Positions 45,464 to 54,510 of a stretch of DNA of 64,000 nucleotides are shown piece after piece. The notes under the pieces are model-generated. The model searched no databases. It was not told where the DNA came from and was given only the letters and a program-made list of their open reading frames with translations. Position numbers and translations under genes: made by a program. This DNA is from Bacteroidales bacterium (GTDB lineage Bacteria > Bacteroidota > Bacteroidia > Bacteroidales > GCA-2748055), in NCBI GenBank assembly GCA_023138875.1, contig JAGLOO010000043.1, positions 1 through 64,000 of the forward strand, in the 5' to 3' direction. Numbering within the stretch: the first letter of the stretch is position 1; each line of letters begins with the position of its first letter.

Positions 45464-47263
45464 TTATTTTTCAAGTGTCATGGTCACATCGTGGTCCCAA
45501 TTGGACCGTACGGTAACTTTCACCGGTAAAAACTCAACCGGTTCGGGCTGTAATTTCTTCAGGTAATTCCCGGTATCCCACTTTCCATTCCCATTCAGAT
45601 CGTGTATAAATTTTATCTGGTACTCCTGAGGGATCAGATAACTGAAAGTATATAGCCCCGGTGTATCCACGATCTGTTTACGAATTACTTTATCCCGGCT
45701 AAGCAACTGTATCAGAATCCGGTTCCGGACGTTTTCAAGGGTCAGTAAAATTTGTCCGTAATATTCAATATCCCTGGTTTTAAAGGAGATATCAATGGTG
45801 TCATGTTCCAGGGGATAGATGCCGGAAATGGCTCCGGGCAGGAGGACCATCCGGTATTGTGACTGTGATTCCCAATCGGCCGAAAGCCATCCCCTGGTCA
45901 GTAGGGAGGTGTCAACACCGGTCTGAAATGGTTCCGGAACTTCAACCGAATCAGGGGTCATATAAAAACCAATCAGTGAATCATTGATCTCTTTCAGGGG
46001 AACATTGAGATCAAAGGCCAGGTTCCTGTTCAGGTCATGTTCTCCTTTGTTACGAATGGTGGAAATAACCAATTTATCTTTCTCTTCCGTTTCTTCTTTT
46101 TTCTTTTTTCTTTTCTTTTCCCGGTAAGAAAATACCAGGGTATCCGATTTGGTAATATACTGATGGGTCGTATCCTTCACCGTAAAATTCACCTCCATCA
46201 TCAGGGTATCCCGCTTGTAGTCCAGTGAATCCCTGATCCACAGGGTAAGGGTATCCCTGCCGGGGGTGAAATACTCCAGAATACCTATGGTATCATCCGG
46301 TATTACCGGTAGAAGCCTGTAGTGGAAGGTGTCGGTCAATGGCTTGGCAAACATCATCCGGATCTTCCATGGTTTACTCCTGGAATAATCGGTGATGTAC
46401 TGGATTTCTGTCTCTTCGGTAAACAACAAAATGTCGATATAGATGGAATTCAGATCGGGCCCTTTATCAACAAGGCTATCGGGTGACATCCCTGTTGTAT
46501 CAACGGGCATCAGAAGCGTATCGGAAGATATTTCTGTCGAATCAAGCAACCCCTTTGCTTCAAGAATGCTTCGCGCAAATTCGGCATTTACGATCAGACT
46601 GGAATCCAGGAATCCAATTTCTTCCGTAGGCAGATCAAACAGTAAATTGTAATTTCCGTCGTTCAGCGCAAATACTTTATACACATCGGGGCGCAGATTG
46701 TTAACACTGAAAACCCCGCTGTCATCGGACCGGCCCACATAGAGTGGAATATCGATCAGGGGAACCGAATCGCTCAGGTCATTATACAACATGATCGAAA
46801 TCGGATATTCAGGAACCGACAGATCCTCCGCGAACTTAAGGGTGCCTTTTACCGACATGGAATCGAGCACATCTCCTGTCGCAAACACATATTCAAAATT
46901 GAGCAGCTTATTTCCTTCATGAAGGTCCTTGATGGAACTTCCAAAATTAAAGGTATAGGTGGTGTTCTCTTTCAGTATTTCTTCAAACTGAATAATGATG
47001 GTTTTTTTTCTGAGCTTGATCTCGGGTTTTTCCTCCATGGGGGGTGAAACGATCAGCTCCCGGTTCACGTTGTCAAGAACTATGAACTCATCAAAGGTGA
47101 TGAGTATTTCATTTGCATCAAACCGGGTGGAGTAATTTGCAGGTTCGCTTTCTATTACCCTGGGAGGATCTTCATCCCTCGGACCACCCGAGGGCGAACC
47201 CTGCTGGGCACAATTCCAGAGAAGAACCGCAATAAAAAAGGAGACAATATATCTGAATATCAC
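45464..47263 (-). CDS. Lipoprotein with N-terminal Ig-like (Big_5-type) domain
   Basis: 599 residues, lipobox Cys18 (VLLWNCAQQGSPSGGP). After the first 35 residues a Big_5-like beta domain follows (ILITFDEFIVLDNV...IIIQFEEILKENTTYTFNFG, about 50-125), then a beta-rich centre with a SpaA-like repeat (GVFSVNNLRPDVYKVFALND at about 195-215), a Lys/Glu-rich hinge (REKKRKKKKEETEEKDK, about 385-400) and a C-terminal beta domain. Bacteroidota homologues are annotated only as Ig-like lipoproteins. Surface or periplasmic location; no enzyme motif. Stops back to back with the ROK kinase gene (2-bp gap). Confidence 0.78.
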   Translation of the reverse strand: MIFRYIVSFFIAVLLWNCAQQGSPSGGPRDEDPPRVIESEPANYSTRFDANEILITFDEFIVLDNVNRELIVSPPMEEKPEIKLRKKTIIIQFEEILKENTTYTFNFGSSIKDLHEGNKLLNFEYVFATGDVLDSMSVKGTLKFAEDLSVPEYPISIMLYNDLSDSVPLIDIPLYVGRSDDSGVFSVNNLRPDVYKVFALNDGNYNLLFDLPTEEIGFLDSSLIVNAEFARSILEAKGLLDSTEISSDTLLMPVDTTGMSPDSLVDKGPDLNSIYIDILLFTEETEIQYITDYSRSKPWKIRMMFAKPLTDTFHYRLLPVIPDDTIGILEYFTPGRDTLTLWIRDSLDYKRDTLMMEVNFTVKDTTHQYITKSDTLVFSYREKKRKKKKEETEEKDKLVISTIRNKGEHDLNRNLAFDLNVPLKEINDSLIGFYMTPDSVEVPEPFQTGVDTSLLTRGWLSADWESQSQYRMVLLPGAISGIYPLEHDTIDISFKTRDIEYYGQILLTLENVRNRILIQLLSRDKVIRKQIVDTPGLYTFSYLIPQEYQIKFIHDLNGNGKWDTGNYLKKLQPEPVEFLPVKVTVRSNWDHDVTMTLEK

Positions 47264-47352
47264 TTCTAAATTATTTTATGCAAACATACAAAGATAAATA
47301 CTTCCTCATTGTCCCATCCATTCAAATGCAGATGAATCCCCCGGAATGTTGT

Positions 47353-47360
47353 TATATTTG
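47353..47360 (+). promoter_or_regulatory. Candidate -7 element upstream of lgt
   Basis: TATATTTG matches TAnnTTTG, 29 bp upstream of the lgt start. No TTG is found at the right distance, so only half of the promoter is supported. Confidence 0.35.
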
Positions 47361-47389
47361 TAACTTCATTCGTAAAATAATTCAATGCC

Positions 47390-48253
47390 ATGATATTTAA
47401 TGCAATCCCCTGGAATATTGATCCTGAGATTTTCAGTATCGGCCAATTAAGCATTCGATGGTATGGGCTTCTGTTTGCCTCAGCTTTTCTATCCGGATAC
47501 TTTGTTTTTACCCGGTTTCTTACAACCGACAGGCTCACTTCGGAGATGCTTGATGAATTACTGATCTATATTGTCGTGGGCACGGTGCTCGGGGCAAGGT
47601 TGGGACACTGTTTTTTTTATGAACCAGAATATTTTCTTAAAAATCCTGTAGAGATCCTGAAGATCTGGAAAGGAGGATTGGCCAGTCATGGTGCTGCCAT
47701 TGGTATCCTTCTGTCCCTGTGGTTGTACATACGAAAACATAAGCTCTCTTTCCTCTGGCTGATCGACCGGATTGTTATCATAGTGGCCCTCGGGGGAGCT
47801 TTTATTCGCATTGGAAACCTTTTCAATTCAGAGATCTACGGATTGCCAACCAACCTGCCCTGGGGTTTTGAATTTGTGAGGGATAAATTGTACGACCCAA
47901 TCACCGGTGCGTTATTACCCGTGGTCCCCAGGCACCCTACCCAACTTTATGAAGCACTGAGTTATATCCTGATTTTCACAGCCCTTTTTATTTTCTACCG
48001 GAAGCGACATATGAAGGTCAGGGATGGTTTTATTTTCGGAGTATTTATGATTCTTCTTTTCTCTGCCCGCTTTTTCATCGAGTATGTGAAAAATGACCAG
48101 GTCGCCTTTGAGGCCGGGATGAGTTTCAACATGGGACAATTGCTCAGCCTGCCATTCATATTTGCCGGGGTTGTCGTGGTCATCTGGACAAAAAGGAAAC
48201 CACAATACTTTTCCAGCAAACCCATTCCGAAAAAACCCAAAAAAGGTAAATAA
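47390..48253 (+). CDS. lgt: Prolipoprotein diacylglyceryl transferase
   Basis: 287 residues with seven hydrophobic segments. It attaches diacylglycerol to the lipobox Cys of prolipoproteins. Conserved parts: YGLLFASAFLSGYF; GARLGHCFFYEPEYFLKNP; the Lgt signature GGLASHGAAIGILLSLW; RIGNLFNSEIYG; and PRHPTQLYEALSY. Start at 47390 and length fit. It is first of a run of six same-strand genes with very short gaps (lgt, zupT, two CDF genes, hemerythrin, LuxR). Confidence 0.96.
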   Translation: MIFNAIPWNIDPEIFSIGQLSIRWYGLLFASAFLSGYFVFTRFLTTDRLTSEMLDELLIYIVVGTVLGARLGHCFFYEPEYFLKNPVEILKIWKGGLASHGAAIGILLSLWLYIRKHKLSFLWLIDRIVIIVALGGAFIRIGNLFNSEIYGLPTNLPWGFEFVRDKLYDPITGALLPVVPRHPTQLYEALSYILIFTALFIFYRKRHMKVRDGFIFGVFMILLFSARFFIEYVKNDQVAFEAGMSFNMGQLLSLPFIFAGVVVVIWTKRKPQYFSSKPIPKKPKKGK

Positions 48254-48265
48254 ATAGTAACATTT

Positions 48266-49072
48266 ATGGAATCGGGGAATTTCTGGTTCGCATTTGGTTT
48301 AACCCTTTTTGCCGGATTATCCACAGGTATCGGAAGTGCCCTGGCGTTTTTTACCAACAGCACCAACACCCGTTTTCTGTCAGTAAGTCTCGGGTTCTCT
48401 GCAGGGGTAATGGTATACGTATCGTTCGTTGAAATACTGCAGAAAGCAAAAGAATCGCTTCTTCTCGATTTTGGTGAAAAAACAGCCACCTTGTACACCA
48501 TCCTTGCCTTCTTTGCGGGTATTCTGATTATTGCACTTATTGACCGCATGATCCCTTCCTTTGAAAATCCACACGAAATCAGAAGGGTGGAAGATGTAAT
48601 TAAAAATGGTGCAAAGGACCCCAGGCTGGTGAGGATGGGATTGTTTACAGCCCTGGCCATTGCCATTCATAATTTTCCGGAAGGAATCGCCACCTTTATG
48701 GTAGGATTATCTGATACATCTGTCGCCATACCCATTGCCGTGGCCATTGCCATTCACAACATCCCTGAAGGGATTGCTGTCTCGGTCCCTATTTCTTATG
48801 GAACCGGTAACAAAAAAAGAGGCTTTTTACTCTCATTTCTCTCAGGACTGGCTGAACCGGTAGGTGCCCTGATCGCATATTTAATCCTGATGCCTTTTCT
48901 GAGTGATACGCTATTTGGTTTTATTTTTGCAGGTGTGGCCGGCATCATGGTATTTATCTCCATCGACGAATTACTACCCACCGCAAGAGAGTATGGTTTT
49001 CACCACCATGCGGTATACGGTTTCATAGCCGGCATGGCCGTCATGGCTTTAAGTTTATTACTTTTTATCTGA
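48266..49072 (+). CDS. zupT: ZIP-family zinc/iron uptake protein (ZupT-like)
   Basis: 268 residues, eight transmembrane segments. Metal path motifs are [13 protein letters not shown] (TM4) and [16 protein letters not shown] (TM5), the ZIP family centre. It imports divalent metals (Zn, Fe, others). The subtype is the bacterial ZupT group by sequence. It follows lgt by 12 bp and precedes the first CDF gene by one base, a tight unit with two metal exporters. Confidence 0.92.
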   Translation: MESGNFWFAFGLTLFAGLSTGIGSALAFFTNSTNTRFLSVSLGFSAGVMVYVSFVEILQKAKESLLLDFGEKTATLYTILAFFAGILIIALIDRMIPSFENPHEIRRVEDVIKNGAKDPRLVRMGLFTALAIAIHNFPEGIATFMVGLSDTSVAIPIAVAIAIHNIPEGIAVSVPISYGTGNKKRGFLLSFLSGLAEPVGALIAYLILMPFLSDTLFGFIFAGVAGIMVFISIDELLPTAREYGFHHHAVYGFIAGMAVMALSLLLFI

Positions 49073-49073
49073 A

Positions 49074-50003
49074 ATGTCTGAAACCAAACATATACGCAAA
49101 CCCAGAAACCATCAACATCATCCGGTGAATGAAAAAAACCTGATTGCCGTCACCCTGCTCAATCTGGTAATTACCATTGTAGAAATTGCCGGAGGCATCC
49201 TCTCCGGCAGCCTTGCCCTTCTCTCCGATGCCATTCATAACCTGAGTGATGCTTTTTCCACCTTCATCGCTTACCTGGCCACCATCATTGGCCGTCGGGA
49301 GGCCAATCAAAAAAAGACCTTCGGATACAAACGGATGGAGATCCTGGCTGCCGTGTTGAACGCGGTCATCCTGATTGTTATGAGCGTCTTCCTGCTGATT
49401 GAAGCCTACGAACGCTTGAATGAACCCCGGACCATCAATTCAATGGTCATGCTTATAGTGGCAATGATCGGATTGCTGGCCAACCTGTATGCTTTGGTCA
49501 TACTTAAAAAGGAAGCTCATAAAAACATCAACGTCAGGGCAGCCTATGTACACCTGATTGGAGACAGCCTCTCCTCCGTGGTGGTAATAATCGGTGGTGT
49601 TTTGATTCAGATCTATAAGATCTATTGGGTCGATCCGCTGATTACCCTGCTCATTTCCATTTACATTATCCGGGAAGCATTTGTTATTCTAAAGGAAGCA
49701 GTAAATATCCTGATGCAATCGGCGCCTGAAAACCTCGATCTGTCGAAAGTAAAGAAGCTGGTTGAACAAATACCTGATGTATACAACATACATCACCTTC
49801 ATGCCTGGATGCTGACCGACCGGGAGATCCACCTGGAAGCCCATGTGGAATTGAAAAACGATCTGAAATTAAGCGAAGTGAAAACCACACAGTCGGAGAT
49901 AGAAAAAGTGTTGCAACGTGATTTTCACATCGGTCATATCACACTTCAGTTCGAATACAAAACCGGCCACACCCCACATCTCATTCATAAAGATAAGAGG
50001 TAA
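49074..50003 (+). CDS. Cation diffusion facilitator (CzcD/ZitB-like)
   Basis: 309 residues, six transmembrane segments, His-rich N-terminus (RKPRNHQHHPVNEK). Metal site: HNLSDAFSTF in TM2 and HLIGDSLSSV in TM5, both of H-x3-D type, which indicates a zinc-type exporter; cytoplasmic C-terminal ferredoxin-like domain (HHLHAWMLTDREIHLEAHVEL). It begins one base after the zupT stop, so its translation is coupled with the uptake protein. Zn (or Cd/Co) export is inferred from the family. Confidence 0.92.
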   Translation: MSETKHIRKPRNHQHHPVNEKNLIAVTLLNLVITIVEIAGGILSGSLALLSDAIHNLSDAFSTFIAYLATIIGRREANQKKTFGYKRMEILAAVLNAVILIVMSVFLLIEAYERLNEPRTINSMVMLIVAMIGLLANLYALVILKKEAHKNINVRAAYVHLIGDSLSSVVVIIGGVLIQIYKIYWVDPLITLLISIYIIREAFVILKEAVNILMQSAPENLDLSKVKKLVEQIPDVYNIHHLHAWMLTDREIHLEAHVELKNDLKLSEVKTTQSEIEKVLQRDFHIGHITLQFEYKTGHTPHLIHKDKR

Positions 50004-50933
50004 ATGAACAGAGAGAAAAAGATCATTCGTGCGTCGTGGTGGGCCATCATCGGCAATGCATTGCTTGCTTTATTGAAGCTTGTCATCGGATTTGTTTCAG
50101 GAAGTTTCGCGGTTATTGCAGATGGCATTGATTCCGCCACCGATGTTGCATCCTCAATTGTCGTATTGCTAGCGGCCAGGATTATCGCCAAACCGCCCAA
50201 TGTAAAATTTTCTTACGGATACAAAAAAGCCGATACAGTCGCCACCAGGGTGCTCTCTTTAGTTATCTTTTTTGCAGGTGCCCAGCTGGCCTATTCAACA
50301 ATTAAAATTCTGGTTGAAGGTTCCGTGATGAAAACACCTTCTCCCCTGGCGATCTATGTAACCATCATATCCATTATTGGGAAACTGGTCCTGACGCTGA
50401 TCCTCTACCAGACAGGCAAGAAAGTTGAGAGCCAGATGGTTATTGCCAATGCAAAGAACATGCGCAATGACATCCTGATCTCTCTGAGCGTACTGGGGAG
50501 CCTGCTCTTTACCACGCTTCTTCAGGAACCCCTCATAGATAGGATTATTGCGCTGGTAATCAGCGTCTTTATTATGATTGTAGCATATCGGATATTTATG
50601 AAATCCAACATCGATCTAATGGATGGGATTGATGATACCGGGTTGTACACCCAGCTCTTTGAGGCAGTAAAGATCGTTGAAGGAGCGCATCATCCACACA
50701 GGGTTCGAGCGCGTAAAATCGGACACCATTATATGATTAACCTGGATATTGAGGTCAGGCCCGATCTTTCAGTAAAGCAAGCCCATGACATTGCAAAGAA
50801 TGTGGAAAACAGCATAAAATCGAACCTTCCCAATATCTACGATGTTATGGTTCATATAGAACCCCTGGGAAACAAAGAAGAAGATGAGAAATACGGCATC
50901 ACTGAATCTGAAATTAGAAATCATAAAGCGTAG
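50004..50933 (+). CDS. Second cation diffusion facilitator (FieF-like, Fe/Mn type)
   Basis: 309 residues, six transmembrane segments. TM2 has ADGIDSATDVASSI (D-x3-D type) and TM5 NMRNDILISLSV (N-x3-D type). This is different from the H-x3-D site of the neighbour and points to Fe/Mn-type substrates, but the assignment is by analogy. C-terminal cytoplasmic domain GAHHPHRVRARKIGHHYMINLDIEV. It begins directly at the end of the first CDF gene (0-bp gap). It is not a duplicate of it, since the sequences differ over most of the length. Confidence 0.9.
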   Translation: MNREKKIIRASWWAIIGNALLALLKLVIGFVSGSFAVIADGIDSATDVASSIVVLLAARIIAKPPNVKFSYGYKKADTVATRVLSLVIFFAGAQLAYSTIKILVEGSVMKTPSPLAIYVTIISIIGKLVLTLILYQTGKKVESQMVIANAKNMRNDILISLSVLGSLLFTTLLQEPLIDRIIALVISVFIMIVAYRIFMKSNIDLMDGIDDTGLYTQLFEAVKIVEGAHHPHRVRARKIGHHYMINLDIEVRPDLSVKQAHDIAKNVENSIKSNLPNIYDVMVHIEPLGNKEEDEKYGITESEIRNHKA

Positions 50934-50936
50934 TCA

Positions 50937-51671
50937 ATGATTACCAGAGACATGTCCATGTGTCAGGCAGTGCTTGAAAATCACCAGTTACTGCCGCTAT
51001 TTCCCCGGTTTAACATAAAAACGGGTTTCGGTGAAATGAGCGTTGAACAGGTATGCAAAACACACCGGGTAAATACAGATTTCTTCCTGGAAATAGCCAA
51101 TGCATACCTGGATGATGAGTATGTTCCCGGGAAGGATCTTTCTCATTTTTCCCTGGGTTCCGTTGTGCAATACCTTACCAGTACACACACCTATTATGTT
51201 CAAATAGCCCTTCCCCGAATGGAGGAAAAGATTCATCGCCTGCTCGAATATTCGGGCCTTTCTGCCAAGGAGGTGAATCTTGTTTCTGGTTTTTTTAATG
51301 ATTACAAAAAGGATTTCATGGTGCATATTTCCGAAGAAGAACAGGAGGTATTGCCCTACATCCTTGAGCTTGAAAAACAATCTATAAAAGAGGATTCCGA
51401 CCCTGATTTCATTGACAGATTGCGTAACTATTCCATCAGGGAATTTGCCCTGAAACATGACCGCCTTGAATACAGCCTGGAAAACCTCTCCAGATTGATC
51501 ATTAAATACCTGCCTCCTTTTGAGGATTTTGATCTGTGTAACCAGGTCCTTAGTGGTCTGGCAAACCTGGTAAAAGACCTGGTAGACCATGCAAACATGG
51601 AAGATAAAGTATTGATCCCCAGGGTGACCGAACTGGAACAGCAGTTGATCCGCAAACATGATACTCAATAA
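50937..51671 (+). CDS. Hemerythrin-domain protein
   Basis: 244 residues. An N-terminal part of about 75 residues (SMCQAVLENHQLLPLFPRFN; a Ric/ScdA-like or related domain) is followed by a four-helix hemerythrin-like domain: candidate iron ligands His in TSTHTYYV, His and Glu in FMVHISEEEQEVLPY, His in LKHDRLEYSLEN, and DHANMEDKVLIPRVTEL at the end. It probably binds a di-iron centre and senses or handles O2 or NO, or repairs iron-sulfur clusters. The 3-bp gap to the upstream CDF gene and 14-base overlap with the next (LuxR-type) gene suggest function together. Confidence 0.85.
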   Translation: MITRDMSMCQAVLENHQLLPLFPRFNIKTGFGEMSVEQVCKTHRVNTDFFLEIANAYLDDEYVPGKDLSHFSLGSVVQYLTSTHTYYVQIALPRMEEKIHRLLEYSGLSAKEVNLVSGFFNDYKKDFMVHISEEEQEVLPYILELEKQSIKEDSDPDFIDRLRNYSIREFALKHDRLEYSLENLSRLIIKYLPPFEDFDLCNQVLSGLANLVKDLVDHANMEDKVLIPRVTELEQQLIRKHDTQ

Positions 51672-52278
51672 GCCGACCATGAACATGTCCGGATTCATAC
51701 TGGCCATTGATTCATACCTTATCCGGAAAGGAATGGTATCGATCCTGAACCGCATTCCCGGAGCCAGGGTACTAAAAGAATTCGATACTGTTTCTCCCTT
51801 CATTCAATACATGAAAAAATACGGGGCAGACTTCCTGATTATCAGCGAATCTCTCTTTAACAGGTCCACCGATCTATACCTGTCCGAAGCAGGCCTCCTT
51901 GAAAAAACCATCCTGTTAAAACAGGACCCTTCAAAAAATTCAACCGGAATGGTCCACGGTGCAATATTCCTGTCGGATAGCAAAGAAGCGATCATCAACA
52001 AGATCAAAAATATCCTAGACCTCCGGTCCGGGGATTCCCACAGTGACCATTCTTTCATCCTTACCCAGCGGGAAAAAACCATTGTCAAACTGGTTTCAAT
52101 GGGGCTCACCAATAAACAGATTGCAGGTAAACTTTTTCTTTCAACCCACACCGTTACGACCCATCGCAAGAACATCACCAATAAACTGGGTATTAAATCT
52201 GTTTCCGGTCTTACAATATATGCCATTGTAAATAACATTATTACCATTAACGAGGCAACCTCAAAACCTTCACAGTAA
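51658..52278 (+). CDS. LuxR-type helix-turn-helix regulator
   Basis: 206 residues (or 199 from the ATG at 51679). The N-terminal 120 residues have a receiver-like pattern (ILAIDSYLIRKGMVSILNRI) but no obvious phosphorylation Asp, so it may be a pseudo-receiver. The C-terminal HTH is typical: LTQREKTIVKLVSMGLTNKQ and IAGKLFLSTHTVTTHRKNIT. It overlaps the hemerythrin gene and is probably regulated together with it; the idea that hemerythrin passes an iron/NO/O2 signal to it is inference. Last gene of the lgt run. Confidence 0.85.
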   Translation: MILNKPTMNMSGFILAIDSYLIRKGMVSILNRIPGARVLKEFDTVSPFIQYMKKYGADFLIISESLFNRSTDLYLSEAGLLEKTILLKQDPSKNSTGMVHGAIFLSDSKEAIINKIKNILDLRSGDSHSDHSFILTQREKTIVKLVSMGLTNKQIAGKLFLSTHTVTTHRKNITNKLGIKSVSGLTIYAIVNNIITINEATSKPSQ

Positions 52279-52311
52279 TGTGTATATTTGTGAAAACCTA
52301 AACCGTTCAAA

Positions 52312-53199
52312 ATGGCTGAAAATAAATCAAATGTTGGAGTATTATACGGAGTTCTTGGATTACTCGCCGTAGTGCTTGCCGTAGCCGTTTATATGTTACT
52401 TGATACCAGAAAAAATCTCAACATTGTGTCAGAGGACCTGGCTGAAAAAACTGAATTTTTTCGGATCGAGCGCGATTCTCTTGAAGGAGAATTAAGAAAT
52501 ATCTATTTCCGCTATGACTCTCTTGAAACAGATAACCTGGAGATCCAGATAGAGATGAAACAACAACAGGTGAAGATCGACAGGTTGATCTCCATCCAGG
52601 CCGACGATGCATACAAAATCAAAATGTATCGCCGTGAAATGGAGACAATACGCACTGTATTAAGAAGTTATATAGTACAGATTGACTCCCTGAATATGAA
52701 AAACCAGGAGTTAATGGCAGAGAACATACAACTCAGAAATGTAGAACGTCGCCTCACCTCAGAAAAGGAACAACTTCTGGAAGACAAAGACCAGCTGGAG
52801 GAGATCAAAGACCTGGCCACGACCCTTCAGGCTTCTGAAATCAACCTTGTTTTGTTAAATAAGCGTGACAAAGAGATCTCAAGAATCAGGTCCGCTGTTA
52901 AAGTGAGGATAGATTTCATTTTAAGGGCCAATAAAGTAGCCACTGCTGGTGAAAAACTGCTCTTTTTAAGGATCGTCAGACCCGATGAGGTGGTGCTCGG
53001 TTCGCCTGATCTGGATATGCTCGAAGTAGATGGCGAACAGATACCTGCTTCGGCATCCCGTGTCGTCGCTTACGAAAATGAAGATCTTCCTGTATCCATA
53101 TTCTGGATCAACGATGGAGAGATCGTTCCGGGCGAACACAGGGTGGAGTTATACACAGATGGCAAAATCACCGGTATTTCTTCCTTTGTACTCAAATAA
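52312..53199 (+). CDS. Membrane-anchored coiled-coil protein, unknown function
   Basis: 295 residues. One transmembrane helix (about 8-30; VLYGVLGLLAVVLAVAVYML), then a long coiled coil with heptads to about 185 (DSLETDNLEIQIEMKQQQV, NMKNQELMAENIQLRNVERR), then a small beta-rich C-terminal domain (VRIDFILRANKVATAGEKLL; ending ITGISSFVLK). No family is recognised by eye. TATATTTG at 52283-52290 is a possible -7 element. It is 15 bp upstream of a glycosyltransferase gene and probably co-transcribed with it; it could be an envelope scaffold for glycan export, which is only a guess. Confidence 0.7.
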   Translation: MAENKSNVGVLYGVLGLLAVVLAVAVYMLLDTRKNLNIVSEDLAEKTEFFRIERDSLEGELRNIYFRYDSLETDNLEIQIEMKQQQVKIDRLISIQADDAYKIKMYRREMETIRTVLRSYIVQIDSLNMKNQELMAENIQLRNVERRLTSEKEQLLEDKDQLEEIKDLATTLQASEINLVLLNKRDKEISRIRSAVKVRIDFILRANKVATAGEKLLFLRIVRPDEVVLGSPDLDMLEVDGEQIPASASRVVAYENEDLPVSIFWINDGEIVPGEHRVELYTDGKITGISSFVLK

Positions 53200-53214
53200 A
53201 AAGGCCTCCAGACA

Positions 53215-54510
53215 ATGAATATCGGTATTATTATAGGGCGAATCGGTGGTGCCGACGGAGTAGCCCTGGAAACTGAAAAATGGATCGATGTTCTAAGATC
53301 CATGGGCCATTCGATCTATATTCTTTCCGGTCAGTTCCAGGAAAGGCAGATGGACATGAAAACAGAAACCCTGGTTTGTGAAATGTCGTTTTTCTCCCCG
53401 GAGAGTTTCTGGAGTCAGAAAAAAGCTTTTTTTTATCCGGAGACCGATCCTCAGGAATTGATTGAGCACCTTAATCTCTATTCAAAAGTTATTTACAAAA
53501 AGATACTGAACTGGATCGGTGAAAAAAAGATCGATCTGATTATTTCTGAAAATGCCTCTGCCCTGCCCTCTCACCTCGAAATGGGACTGGCAGTCAATAA
53601 AGCTGTACATAAATGCGGTTTACCCACCATTACCCATGACCACGATTTTGCATGGGAACGTGGCGATCGGTATGTTTCTCCGCACAAGGATATCAACGAA
53701 TTTGTATCAGCTGTATTTCCCTTAAGGGCTCCCAACTCGATTCATGCAGTGATCAACACCCACGCCAAGAACACATTACTTGAGCGTTTTCAGCGCGAAT
53801 CGGTCAATGTGCCCAATGTGATGGACTTCAGCAAATCATTCGGTGTTCAAAACCAGAAAAATGAAAAATTGGCCGAACACATTGGTTTCAAAAACGACGA
53901 CCTGTTTCTTTACCAGGTCACGCGCATTGTTAGAAGAAAAGGGATTGAGACTGCCATCAAATTGCTTCATGAACTGAATGATAAGAAGATAAAACTGATC
54001 ATCACCGGAAATTATGCAGATGACTCCGGCAGCGCCTATTACAACGAACTAGTGAACCAGATCCATGAATTGAGGCTCGGAGAACAGGTAGGTTTTGCAT
54101 ACCATCTTTTCCACAATAAGGGACTGTCCAATTCAAATGGTGAGGAGCGATTTTCCCTTTCCGATGCGTACGCCCGTGCCACAGCCTGTACTTACTTCAG
54201 TATCTATGAAGGATTTGGAAATGCTTTTGTGGAAGCCGTGCTGGCAAAGCGTCCCGTTTTTGTGAACAATTACGAACCGGTCTATATGCCCGATATCGGC
54301 ACAAGGGGATTCAAGACGGTCATGATCGAAAACAGCGACCTCACTGAAGAATCTGTGAAGGACATGTCTGAAGTCATCTATAATCCCGGTCTTGCAGAGG
54401 AGATAGCCCTGTACAATTTTGAACTGGGAAAGAAGTACTTCAGTTACGACACGCTCCGGGAAAAACTTGAAGAAGTAATCCGGCTGGCCAAAACAGCCGC
54501 CGGAGCTTAA
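53215..54510 (+). CDS. GT4-family glycosyltransferase (possible mannosylglucosylglycerate-synthase type)
   Basis: 431 residues, two-Rossmann (GT-B) form. The N-terminus MNIGIIIGRIGGADGVALET begins the acceptor half; ITHDHDFAWERGDRY (about 142-156) is a conserved family feature; the donor half has TRIVRRKGIETAI and the EX7E motif in YEGFGNAFVEAV. The general sequence type resembles the GT4 members that make mannosylglucosyl-type compatible solutes, but I am not sure of the sugar or acceptor. It shares the HDF-x-WE segment and the EX7E part with the N-terminal half of the large fusion protein at 55641-59798. It overlaps the hemW gene end by four bases (convergent). Confidence 0.72.
   Translation: MNIGIIIGRIGGADGVALETEKWIDVLRSMGHSIYILSGQFQERQMDMKTETLVCEMSFFSPESFWSQKKAFFYPETDPQELIEHLNLYSKVIYKKILNWIGEKKIDLIISENASALPSHLEMGLAVNKAVHKCGLPTITHDHDFAWERGDRYVSPHKDINEFVSAVFPLRAPNSIHAVINTHAKNTLLERFQRESVNVPNVMDFSKSFGVQNQKNEKLAEHIGFKNDDLFLYQVTRIVRRKGIETAIKLLHELNDKKIKLIITGNYADDSGSAYYNELVNQIHELRLGEQVGFAYHLFHNKGLSNSNGEERFSLSDAYARATACTYFSIYEGFGNAFVEAVLAKRPVFVNNYEPVYMPDIGTRGFKTVMIENSDLTEESVKDMSEVIYNPGLAEEIALYNFELGKKYFSYDTLREKLEEVIRLAKTAAGA

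Noticed and set aside
47266-47538. 90-codon minus-strand frame upstream of the Ig-like lipoprotein
   Set aside because: It overlaps the lgt start and shows no conserved pattern; the lipoprotein has its own start.
49074-50933. Recent duplication of the CDF exporter gene
   Set aside because: The two proteins have the same length but different metal motifs and little obvious identity; they are old paralogues.
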